The notes beneath the pieces are model-generated. The model saw only the letters and a list, made by a program, of their open reading frames with translations. It ran no database searches and was not told the origin of the DNA. Shown here one piece after another: positions 1 to 7,266 of a stretch of DNA of 22,024 bases. This DNA is from a virus, in IMG/VR virus record IMGVR_UViG_3300049489_000348, positions 1 through 22,024 of that record; one strand, given 5' to 3'. The first letter of the stretch is position 1, and each line of letters opens with the position of its first letter. Made by a program: the position numbers and the translations under genes.

Positions 1-1384
1 TACCAAGATCAATCTTCTTATCCACGACTCTCTCAGCAAGCATCTTATGCATGATGGTCTTTAGCTGCTTATTTTCGTTGACGACTCTTTCGTACTGGGC
101 CTGAAGCTCAGCAGTATCTACACCAGCGGACTCTTCAGTCTCTTGTGTTTCTTCTGAGAGTTGCTCTTCTTGTATAGCTTCGTCATCAACGGGTTGAACC
201 TCTTCCTCAGGAGCTTCGGAATCACTTGCATCAGAACCATCTAGATCTGACTGGTCTTCCTCTACTTCTGACTCTTCTGATTCAACTTCTTCTGTCGAGT
301 CAACCTCTGCTGTGGTTTCCTCTTCGATTTCTTCTGACTCTTCGGTAACTTCATCCTCAGACTCAATAACATCAGAGGATTCAGTTGATTCCTCTTCAAC
401 TTCCGAAGAAGTCGCAAGATCATCGCTGAGCTGTTCTACGACAGCGGCGATATCAAGATCTTCAACTTCATTCTCAATTGCTTCTGGCATTTCTTTCTCC
501 TCAGCAGTTTGATCGACAACATTAACATCAGTCTGAGCTGATGCTTCGTTAGACATAGTAGTAATGTTTACATCATTTGTAATGTTTTCTATAATTTTAT
601 CAGATTGATAATCATGTATAGCACTTACAGAAAGCCAAGTACCTTTTAGATTGGTATAAGTGAAATGCGCGTCCTTTTTCTTCATCCCTTCAAGAATGTT
701 AATAGGATCGCGATTTTCGCCAAACTCCATGATGCTTTCATTGTTCATATCCAACGAATAGACCTTGGCGGAACGAACCCAACCCTCATTCTCAGTTCCA
801 CCAGATGAAGGTAGAACCATAGAGCGTTGATCGGCTGGTACGTTCACAAAGGAGTATTCGCGGAAACTTAACCCGCCCAATTCAAAAGTAGCAAGTTTCC
901 CATTATACACTTTTCCTCTTTGGTGCTTGCATGGAGCGCCGGGACCTTTAGCTTCAGCCCAATCAGTTCCACAAATAGAGCACTTGGCTGACTTTGCATT
1001 GCCGCCAACAGAACCTGTCATATAACGTTGATCCAAAACTCTTTGAATAGCTTCTGGATCTGTAATTGCGATTTGCAAACGAGTGAAAGGAGTTCCATCA
1101 GACTCTTTGTCCATGCGAGCAGCCATTACGCGCCCTAGCGGATGAACATCGGTGTCATGATTAATGAGAATAGGCTTTGGATATGGTGATACCCAAGAAG
1201 AGACAGCTTCAGCTAATGCTGGTCCACTGTAGAAGTTATAGTTAGCCGTTAGACCTTCATGAATAGCGGCCATCTCGATAATGAGCTTATGCCTTTCGGC
1301 AACCGCGCTTTCGGAATAGTTAAATACACTTTCACTTACATCTGGTAATTCTATTGTTGTATTTTCTACAAACTCAAAAGCCAT
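1..1384 (-). CDS. Prohead (capsid maturation) protease fused to acidic scaffold-like region, 3' end outside window
   Basis: This protein probably cleaves capsid and scaffold proteins during head maturation and also supplies an internal scaffold. 461 residues are visible; the C-terminus lies beyond the left edge. The ATG at 1384 follows a good ribosome site (AAGGAG, 8 bases upstream). Residues 1-190 match the HK97-like serine prohead protease pattern: His76 in ILINHD followed by PLGRV, Ser125 in TGSVGG, and a closing EYSFVNVPAD segment (176-185), which resembles the end of the protease domain in that family. Between Ser125 and the end there is an inserted Cys cluster, C135-x2-C138-x13-C152-x-H154, which looks like a zinc knuckle. 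Residues of about 270-420 are extremely Glu/Ser/Asp-rich, followed by a coiled-coil-like segment (LQAQYERVVNENKQLK), as expected of a scaffold. The catalytic assignments come from pattern recognition, not alignment. Confidence 0.8.
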   Translation of the reverse strand, partial: MAFEFVENTTIELPDVSESVFNYSESAVAERHKLIIEMAAIHEGLTANYNFYSGPALAEAVSSWVSPYPKPILINHDTDVHPLGRVMAARMDKESDGTPFTRLQIAITDPEAIQRVLDQRYMTGSVGGNAKSAKCSICGTDWAEAKGPGAPCKHQRGKVYNGKLATFELGGLSFREYSFVNVPADQRSMVLPSSGGTENEGWVRSAKVYSLDMNNESIMEFGENRDPINILEGMKKKDAHFTYTNLKGTWLSVSAIHDYQSDKIIENITNDVNITTMSNEASAQTDVNVVDQTAEEKEMPEAIENEVEDLDIAAVVEQLSDDLATSSEVEEESTESSDVIESEDEVTEESEEIEEETTAEVDSTEEVESEESEVEEDQSDLDGSDASDSEAPEEEVQPVDDEAIQEEQLSEETQETEESAGVDTAELQAQYERVVNENKQLKTIMHKMLAERVVDKKIDLG

Positions 1385-1437
1385 TAGAAAATCTCCTTAT
1401 CGAACTTGTTAAAATAGTAATATATACCTACAAAAAC

Positions 1438-2226
1438 TTAAACACTAATTGATTGAGTTAATTGGATGTTAGGATTCCTTGCATCGAACCCAACTCTTTT
1501 ATACTCGGCAAGTGTGTGCTTGTGCATGGCGTGGAATGCGTAAATGTTTGAGGCGCAGTAAGATCTAAAACCTCTTTTGTGCAAAGATCGGGCAAAACCT
1601 AAATCTTCGCCCTGTCTGTGCCAGATGTATCTAGTCGTACGATAGACATCTTTTGACATCATTTTGGCTGCCATGACGATATCCGCTTGGAAGAAAGACC
1701 CGAGTTTTACTCTGGACTTATCTCGATAAGCTTCAAAGCCTGGTTCGCCTTGCCACCACATAACGCTCGGATAATCCGTGTCATAAGGTGTCATATAAGA
1801 TAGCGGTGATACTACATCGTAATATTCAGTAGCTTCTGATAAAAACATTAAAGTATCTGGATTTTCCAACAAGATGTCACTATCCAAAGAGAAATAGCAA
1901 TCGAAGTCATAACAAGAAGCTCTCTCCAGTAAAGAGTTTCTCAGCTCTACCATTACCTCGTACTTTTCACCACTCCAATGTCTTTGTCCATCTTTGTGGG
2001 TATTATGCTTTAAATCTGCCCGTATAACCCCATCGAAAACAGATACCTCAGGGTGTGCCTCATGCCAGTCATAAAGTACTTGCTCCGTAGCTTCATCATC
2101 TTCTCCAAGCTCAAAAATAAACCCCAGATTGCTAAGTGGGTAGTTCTGGTTCTCTATGTACTTAAACCAGTCTTTCAGCACCCAGTCACGCTTATAAACG
2201 GGACAGCCAATAAGGATTGATTTCAT
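1438..2226 (-). CDS. GT-A fold glycosyltransferase-like protein
   Basis: A 262-residue cytoplasmic protein likely to transfer a sugar from a nucleotide-sugar donor. The N-terminus (SILIGCPVYKRDWVL) is the first beta-alpha unit typical of family-2-like glycosyltransferases. The segment YFSLDSDILL (residues 111-120) supplies the DxD metal and nucleotide-sugar motif (Asp115, Asp117). An ELRNSLLERA helix precedes it, as in Anp1/GT2-like proteins. The start overlaps the upstream stop (ATGA), so translation is probably coupled. Its position between portal-region genes and the prohead protease gene suggests that a virion protein or another phage product is the acceptor; DNA or host surface glycan are alternatives. 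Acceptor and donor cannot be read from the sequence. Confidence 0.75.
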   Translation of the reverse strand: MKSILIGCPVYKRDWVLKDWFKYIENQNYPLSNLGFIFELGEDDEATEQVLYDWHEAHPEVSVFDGVIRADLKHNTHKDGQRHWSGEKYEVMVELRNSLLERASCYDFDCYFSLDSDILLENPDTLMFLSEATEYYDVVSPLSYMTPYDTDYPSVMWWQGEPGFEAYRDKSRVKLGSFFQADIVMAAKMMSKDVYRTTRYIWHRQGEDLGFARSLHKRGFRSYCASNIYAFHAMHKHTLAEYKRVGFDARNPNIQLTQSISV

Positions 2227-2576
2227 AATATCTTCTTACCCCTGTCATATTGTGCGTAAGCTACTTCTTTAGTTCTTTTTGTGGTAGCTGGCGCATCTAA
2301 TACGTTTTCGTAAACTTTGTGTAAGGTAGGAGTAAGACCAATGCAATTTGTTTGATTAGATAACTCTTCTAAACAAAGAGATATCAATTTGTTGTCTGGC
2401 TCTGAAACTTTCAACACATGTAGAGCTTGACCGATGATATAGAAACAGTCTTCTGTTAATTCAACGATATAGGTCTTTCTATCGCTTGCATAACCGTTGA
2501 TAAACCCAAAAGCCGGGGTTACAGCAGAAGGTGTCCTCTCTGATTCCGCTGTAATCCCCAAACTTTCAGTACTCAT
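2223..2576 (-). CDS. Uncharacterised 117-aa protein
   Basis: No family is recognised. The chosen ATG at 2576 lies one base after the stop of the upstream gene (TGAGATG), with a GAGGG ribosome-site-like stretch about 10 bases upstream. A longer version starting at an ATG at 2615 (130 aa) has no convincing ribosome site and would overlap the upstream gene by 38 bases. The first 30 residues are Ser/Thr/Glu-rich and probably disordered. The middle (KTYIVELTEDCFYIIGQALHV) looks like a compact alpha/beta segment. The C-terminus is basic. It ends in a 4-base overlap with the glycosyltransferase gene, so it belongs to the same transcript. Confidence 0.6.
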   Translation of the reverse strand: MSTESLGITAESERTPSAVTPAFGFINGYASDRKTYIVELTEDCFYIIGQALHVLKVSEPDNKLISLCLEELSNQTNCIGLTPTLHKVYENVLDAPATTKRTKEVAYAQYDRGKKIL

Positions 2577-2577
2577 C

Positions 2578-2811
2578 TCAAACAATCCCTCTGTAATTGT
2601 AGATGTAATTTCCATCGTCTTTTTTTACCAATTCGTACTTATGAAGAAAGTGTCTCTTTTCAAGACTCAGATCTGGATCTTTTGCCTTTTTAGAACTCTG
2701 TTTTTCTTCATAGAATACAACTTTATTTACTTCTACAATATTCAGCATGATTTCGCCGTCTTTAGGACCGCCATAAAACTGTATCTTTCGAGGAATCTCC
2801 TCTTTACTCAG
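2578..2811 (-). CDS. Small GGPxDGE-motif protein, probable non-ATG start
   Basis: The reading frame is open to 2961, but its first part is a frame-shifted shadow of the upstream 112-aa gene. Meaningful sequence begins near IPRKIQFYGGPKDGEIM. The 'YGGPxDGE' motif recurs near the N-terminus of many short phage and bacterial proteins, followed by a strand-rich domain, as here (LNIVEVNKVVFYEE and YELVKKDDGNYIYNY). No ATG precedes the motif. A CTG at 2811 with AAGG five bases upstream overlaps the end of the previous gene and is my preferred start (77 aa). The first in-frame ATG (2748) would cut off the motif and leave 56 aa. Function is unknown. Confidence in a gene here is fair; confidence in the start is low. 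Confidence 0.5.
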   Translation of the reverse strand: MSKEEIPRKIQFYGGPKDGEIMLNIVEVNKVVFYEEKQSSKKAKDPDLSLEKRHFLHKYELVKKDDGNYIYNYRGIV

Positions 2812-3142
2812 AAGTGCCTTCTTCCGGCGTTGAATCTGAAGGCTGAGGACTATTTGCCTTAGATGTCTTGCGAGACTTTGCAGTAGAAGCCTCAGTTTCT
2901 GAAACCTCTTCTGTTGGAGCGGAAGTGGTGCCCTGCTCAAGCTTCTCCTCCAAAATGTCAACCATGTACTGCATATACTCCATGGCTAGTCGCATTTGAT
3001 TATTATTCACCGCAGCTTTAAAACCACGCTTCAAATCAGCGTCCAAGTTAAAACCCTGACGGCTATTCACAAATGGATTTTGATCTGGTCGATATCCATA
3101 TTTCGGACCGAATGTTTCTGGATCAATATTAAAAATCGACAT
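2804..3142 (-). CDS. Uncharacterised 112-aa protein following the portal gene
   Basis: A 112-residue protein with a strong ribosome site (AAGGAG, 8 bases before the ATG) that lies within the end of the portal gene; the portal stop is 3 bases upstream of this start. The N-terminal half is a folded-looking helical segment (FKAAVNNNQMRLAMEYMQYM, continuing into VDILEEKL). The second half is Ser/Thr/Glu/Pro-rich and probably disordered. It may be a small head-assembly factor given its location between portal and protease genes, but that is inference from position only. No family is recognised. Confidence 0.7.
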   Translation of the reverse strand: MSIFNIDPETFGPKYGYRPDQNPFVNSRQGFNLDADLKRGFKAAVNNNQMRLAMEYMQYMVDILEEKLEQGTTSAPTEEVSETEASTAKSRKTSKANSPQPSDSTPEEGTSE

Positions 3143-3145
3143 ATA

Positions 3146-4822
3146 TCAATCTCCTTCATTTTCTATTAATTGTACCAAATCGTCTATCCACTCAGAGATA
3201 GCCGGTTGGTCATCGTCGTGTCTAATGTTAGGACTCAATCTACGTCCATGTTGGTTAGATGGCTTCATCAACTGACCAAGACCCCTTTTGTTATTAGGAT
3301 TGTTCTTAGTGCCACCTGTTGACGGTTTTGCCGCGTCTGGCTTAACTGGTTCTACCGTCTTTTTAGAAACTCCACCTGTAGCAGTTTTTGTGACTGTTTG
3401 AGACTTCTGTTGAGGGGTTACCTCTGCTGAAGTTCTCAGCTGATGGTCTTGAGCATCGATTGTCAGCTTGTGCTGCATGGACATCATCAAGTTGTCTGGG
3501 TCTTCGTTTGGATCAAGTCTTAGCCTGATTCTAAACTCTTCCCAGGTAATTCCGTTTGAATTAAGCAGGTTCAATTCGTGTGTTTCTTTCTTTACCTGAG
3601 TATCTGTGTCGATCTCTCGGAATCTAAAAACACAACGATCTGATTCTGTTTCGTCGTCTGCTGGATTGGTCAAAGGATTAAATCCGCCTTCAAAGAGAAG
3701 AGGATTAAAGATGTGCAATCTGATCGCGTTTTCTACATATCGTTGATAAGACTTAACTTTGTCGTAAAGCGCAATATCCAAACGATCAGTTACAGCACGG
3801 TTTGACGTTCCACCTGTCATTCCCAAGTGATGAGGTGAAAGACCAAGTCCAATAGCTACTCTTTCTTTGAAGTGAGAAAGAGGCTCTGATATCTCAAGAG
3901 CTTTACCCTCAGAGCCGACTACTTCAACATCATGACGCTCAGGAAGAATCAATCCACCTTGAGTGCGGAAGTTTTCCAGCTCTGTAGCTGCATCTTCGAT
4001 TTCTTCTTTTGTGGCAGGACGATCTTCGGTTCCAACTCTATACTTGTAAAGAGGGAACAATTCCTTGTGGTAAAGGTTTTGAACATCTTCTTCAAGCTGA
4101 CGCAAAGCAATAACATCATCAAGCGCAGAAACCACGAAAGGAGTACCGAAAGGTCTACCTGGCTTACGGTCTCTATAAAGATGAATTACATCCTTAGCAT
4201 CCCAAATAGGATCATCTGGACCGCCGTTAATAGAGGTCTCATCTAACTCCTGCTTATAAGCTATAGTTTTATTGAACTTGTCGCGCAAAATTCTAACTTG
4301 CTCAGTTGGAATGATATAGAACCCAGAAATTGGATCCTGTCCTTCTTTTGTATAAAGATTAGTCTTCATAAAAGGACGAATATCACCACGTGCTATACCG
4401 ATGAAAACATTATGGAATTTCACGAGTTGGTCAACTACTTCGACCAAAAACTCCTGGAAAGACTTGCCCATAACTATTTCCATCAAGTCGATACGCTCAT
4501 AAAGATATTCAACAGCTTCGGAGTTCTCACTAACGATATCCCAGCCCTCTTTCCAGAGAAGCTCTTGATATTTGTTAAATCCCTGCTTAATATACGAGTC
4601 TGTATCTATAGCCTGTATAATCTTATCAAAGTCATAAGGTGCTTCCTCGAAAGAGGCGCGCTTTTTATCCTGTGTTATATAACTTGATAGACCATTGTTA
4701 AATCCAATTCCTAAAGAACGGATTTTAAATACCTTTAATATACCTTTGGTATCAGGCTCTTTAACTTGTGGGACACTTTTTGACTTTGGCGCTGCCGAAA
4801 AAGGAAAGAGTTTTTCTAACAT
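3146..4822 (-). CDS. Phage portal protein
   Basis: Forms the dodecameric ring at one capsid vertex through which DNA enters and leaves. The chosen ATG at 4822 (558 aa, MLEKLFPF...) has AGGAGA about 9 bases upstream; a longer frame to 4879 begins upstream of this site and would put the ribosome site inside the gene. Portal-like features include a helical region with repeated aromatic and acidic residues (DTDSYIKQGFNKYQELLWKE), a strand-rich wing (IIPTEQVRILRD), DVIHLYRDRKPGRPFGTPFV, a long helix (ALDDVIALRQLEEDVQNLYH) and SHFKERVAIGLGLSPHHLGM near the stem/crown region. The last ~90 residues are Lys/Thr/Pro-rich and probably disordered. Length is within the usual 400-700 aa. The adjacent prohead protease gene and the terminase gene on the same strand support the call. 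Confidence 0.8.
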   Translation of the reverse strand: MLEKLFPFSAAPKSKSVPQVKEPDTKGILKVFKIRSLGIGFNNGLSSYITQDKKRASFEEAPYDFDKIIQAIDTDSYIKQGFNKYQELLWKEGWDIVSENSEAVEYLYERIDLMEIVMGKSFQEFLVEVVDQLVKFHNVFIGIARGDIRPFMKTNLYTKEGQDPISGFYIIPTEQVRILRDKFNKTIAYKQELDETSINGGPDDPIWDAKDVIHLYRDRKPGRPFGTPFVVSALDDVIALRQLEEDVQNLYHKELFPLYKYRVGTEDRPATKEEIEDAATELENFRTQGGLILPERHDVEVVGSEGKALEISEPLSHFKERVAIGLGLSPHHLGMTGGTSNRAVTDRLDIALYDKVKSYQRYVENAIRLHIFNPLLFEGGFNPLTNPADDETESDRCVFRFREIDTDTQVKKETHELNLLNSNGITWEEFRIRLRLDPNEDPDNLMMSMQHKLTIDAQDHQLRTSAEVTPQQKSQTVTKTATGGVSKKTVEPVKPDAAKPSTGGTKNNPNNKRGLGQLMKPSNQHGRRLSPNIRHDDDQPAISEWIDDLVQLIENEGD

Positions 4823-4850
4823 ATATAGAAATCTCCTATAAGATAGATCT

Positions 4851-4873
4851 AGACTTAGTAGTAATCTAAGTCT
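4851..4873 (-). promoter_or_regulatory. Perfect 8-bp inverted repeat in the portal leader
   Basis: AGACTTAG and CTAAGTCT are separated by 7 bases, in the 66-base gap between the 54-aa gene and the portal start. Transcribed leftward it forms a short hairpin about 28 bases upstream of the portal ATG. There is no T-tract after it, so it is unlikely to be an intrinsic terminator. A processing or mRNA-stability element, or a protein-binding site, is possible. Confidence 0.4.
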
Positions 4874-4888
4874 TATCAACTATCAAGT

Positions 4889-5053
4889 TTATTCGGCTGA
4901 CTCTACCTGGTCAAAATCGCCAGTCAAGATCAACGCCTTGGCGCGATCAAGCCAAAGATAGGTCTCAGATGGAGACATATTGGTCTTAATGTAAATGTGA
5001 TCGGAGATGGTTATAATAACCTCTCCCTCTTGTGGTGTCTCTACATCAGTCAT
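4889..5053 (-). CDS. Small 54-aa protein upstream of the portal
   Basis: A short acidic protein beginning MTDVETPQEGEVIITISD and ending FDQVESAE. The central part reads like a small alpha/beta unit (HIYIKTNMSPSETYLWLDRA). Its ATG lies within the end of the upstream coiled-coil gene (8-base overlap), suggesting coupled translation; a weak GGCGG stands in for a ribosome site. No family is recognised. The size, ordered composition and neat fit into an otherwise empty gap argue that it is real. Confidence 0.6.
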   Translation of the reverse strand: MTDVETPQEGEVIITISDHIYIKTNMSPSETYLWLDRAKALILTGDFDQVESAE

Positions 5054-5270
5054 TGTTTACCGCCTTAGCGAGTGGAGCGTAAGTTCTTCCGGAGTCTTTA
5101 GCGCTTGACTCTAATTCAAGGATTCTTTCTCTCAACATTTGGTTACCCGCCTGGAGAGTTGCAACCTCTAGGTTTAGTTGCTTGTTGCGCTCCATCAAGT
5201 TATCTAAAACTCTTTCGATGGGAACGTGCATGTTATTGTTATCATCAAACATTGACACTTGTTCGGTCAT
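5046..5270 (-). CDS. Small 74-aa coiled-coil protein
   Basis: A strong ribosome site (AAAGGAG, 6 bases before the ATG) precedes the gene. Residues of about 18-57 form a near-continuous heptad pattern (ERVLDNLMERNKQLNLEVAT continuing to MLRERILELESSAK), so the product is probably an oligomeric coiled coil. The N-terminus has an Asp/Asn cluster (DDNNNMH). It lies between the adhesin genes and the portal. A role as assembly factor or structural plug is conceivable, but no family is recognised. Confidence 0.7.
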   Translation of the reverse strand: MTEQVSMFDDNNNMHVPIERVLDNLMERNKQLNLEVATLQAGNQMLRERILELESSAKDSGRTYAPLAKAVNND

Positions 5271-5300
5271 TTAAACTCCTTTCACGTAACATCAATTATA

Positions 5301-7265
5301 TCATATAGTTCTACCGAGGAGACCACCGGCGCAATCTATACTAAATACCCTAGTTGTATCTATATAAAACTCTAAAACAGATCCAGTCCAATGGACGTGC
5401 CAGTTATTTCCGCCGCCATCTGTTTTACCAACGAACCCACTACCACCAGTAACGCCACTGGTCATATTGCCACCAGCCTTGAATACTCCAGGATTACCCC
5501 CTGCAGCTTGTAGTAACAGATCTCCATATACAGTAGTTTGACCATGAACAGACCTTATAGTCGTAGTGGGAGAAGATCCGTTAGAAAGTTTCAGTTCATA
5601 CTCTGAGTTGCCGGAAGCACCTCCTAATATGATCTCCGACTGGATACCAGCGTTTCCGGTTTGCGTTCTTAGCCATAGTCCAGAATTAGTTTCAATTCTT
5701 GACAACCAAGTGCTTGAAGTTTGACTAAATATAATTTTACCCAGACCACTTGAAGTAGTTGAGTAAAGGGTTATAGCACTGCCTTCCATCTCGACTCTGT
5801 CACCACTGGTAGCAGTCTTAAAAGAACCAGTAGGCCCCGCTACAATGGTTGCGCCAGTGATAGTTACGCTTGAAGCGGTAACATCTCCAGTTGCTGAAAC
5901 CTTAAAAGGAGCGCTTGCAAAAGCTGCATCGCCAAGCCACATATTACCGTTGGTATCCACGTGGAAAGATGAGGCATCTGAGTCACCAATGTCAATTGTA
6001 CCACCAGCTATAGCCCCAATTAAAGAGAGATTTCCAGATGTGTCTACTTTCCAATTCTTTGCAGTTATCGCACCGTTGTCAAGATTGATAGCCATACCAA
6101 TAGTCGAGAAAACCGAACCATTGGTTACACTACCAGGAGAAGCAAATCCAGTGGATTGAATAACGCCAGTTCTTATCTTGCCACCAACTATTTCAGTAAA
6201 GTTGGAGTTTACGTCAGCAGCTGCGCCACCTACAGGGACTTTATCACCGGCCGGAGGTGCGGCACCGTTTATGGTCAAAGAACCAGTTGCAGCGTTAAGG
6301 AAGAAGGTCTCAGTGGGAGTAGCACCTGGTGCATATCCTCTAATACCATCTTTGGTTATCTTTACTCCTGTATAAGCTTCTCGCGAAGTCTGAATAACGG
6401 ATTCGGTAAAAATACCACCATTGACTGAATAACTTGTATTGGTATCTAAAATAGATTCAGAGTCATGGGCTACGCCTACCCATTCGGCCAAATCTATACT
6501 AGTAGATCCATCGAAATAATCCCTCAATACGGCTGACTGTTCTACCATCACCGCATCAACAAGATAATACTGACCAACGATCATATTACTGCTGGAGTAA
6601 ATAACAACGCCTATTTTTGATGTGCCACTTGGTGCAGTTGTGGCAACATTGCTGATTCTTACCCAGTTTTGCGTAGAAGTAATTTGATTTGTCACAAACG
6701 AAACTGCTTCAGAGATAAGAGTTCCAGTAGAGGTATAAAATCTAAATCCTATTTTAAGCCCAACTGCAGGTTGACCAGTCGGAACTTTAATGTAAGCCGT
6801 TACCGTATAAGGCAAGCCACCTGTTCCGCTTATTCTTCTTATAGAAGAAGTGACGAAACCAATCGATGAACCAGCTGTAGAAGCCTGAACTTGCAAAGAT
6901 GCTTCAGTTTGCGTGGGATCGCCTACAAAGAAATCACTACTAAACTGAGCAATCGTAGTATTTGCTAACGCTTCCCATCCTACGGTATTCACTTCGAATG
7001 ACGGATTGGTGACCAAGTTAGTACGAACCATTGGCGTAGACGAGAAATTGAATATCATCTGTCCACGAGAGTCGTAGCCAACCATTCCATCACCATTGAT
7101 CATAAGTCTGCGTGCAGAAGCTAATCCCGCAGCGCCTGTATCAACAATGAGTGATTCTGACCAATCAGAAGGAGTACCGAACAGGTTAAAGCTTCTCGTT
7201 CTAACTGCATACCTAGATTCGGTATTAAGTTCTATTGGCAAAGTCTTAGTTACATTATTCGTCAT
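5301..7265 (-). CDS. Minor tail / receptor-binding protein with carbohydrate-binding module
   Basis: A 654-aa modular protein likely to sit at the tail tip and contact the host surface. I chose the ATG at 7265, which lies just after the upstream stop and has GGGG about 9 bases before it; a TTG at 7280 is an alternative. Residues ~10-42 (ESRYAVRTRSFNLFGTPSDW) look like the second half of a fibronectin-III domain. Residues ~83-240 start with NLVTNPSFEV and end before YFDGST, the usual frame of a phage tail carbohydrate-binding module. After that come strand-rich repeats such as GVKITKDGIRGY, FKVSATGDVTASSVTITGA and NAATGSLTINGA, typical of tail-fibre beta-helix shafts. The C-terminus (NNWHVHWTGSVLEFYIDTT) is probably a small receptor-binding head. 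Confidence 0.7.
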   Translation of the reverse strand: MTNNVTKTLPIELNTESRYAVRTRSFNLFGTPSDWSESLIVDTGAAGLASARRLMINGDGMVGYDSRGQMIFNFSSTPMVRTNLVTNPSFEVNTVGWEALANTTIAQFSSDFFVGDPTQTEASLQVQASTAGSSIGFVTSSIRRISGTGGLPYTVTAYIKVPTGQPAVGLKIGFRFYTSTGTLISEAVSFVTNQITSTQNWVRISNVATTAPSGTSKIGVVIYSSSNMIVGQYYLVDAVMVEQSAVLRDYFDGSTSIDLAEWVGVAHDSESILDTNTSYSVNGGIFTESVIQTSREAYTGVKITKDGIRGYAPGATPTETFFLNAATGSLTINGAAPPAGDKVPVGGAAADVNSNFTEIVGGKIRTGVIQSTGFASPGSVTNGSVFSTIGMAINLDNGAITAKNWKVDTSGNLSLIGAIAGGTIDIGDSDASSFHVDTNGNMWLGDAAFASAPFKVSATGDVTASSVTITGATIVAGPTGSFKTATSGDRVEMEGSAITLYSTTSSGLGKIIFSQTSSTWLSRIETNSGLWLRTQTGNAGIQSEIILGGASGNSEYELKLSNGSSPTTTIRSVHGQTTVYGDLLLQAAGGNPGVFKAGGNMTSGVTGGSGFVGKTDGGGNNWHVHWTGSVLEFYIDTTRVFSIDCAGGLLGRTI

Positions 7266-7266
7266 T

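Noticed and set aside
312-512. Ser-rich 66-aa frame on the plus strand
   Set aside because: It is the antisense image of the Glu/Ser-rich part of the protease-scaffold gene; Glu codons read as Ser codons on the opposite strand.
2497-2862. 121-aa plus-strand frame with Phe-rich, membrane-like sequence
   Set aside because: It lies antisense to three overlapping small leftward genes, and its Phe-rich composition arises from Lys codons (AAA/AAG) on the coding strand; no ribosome site was found.
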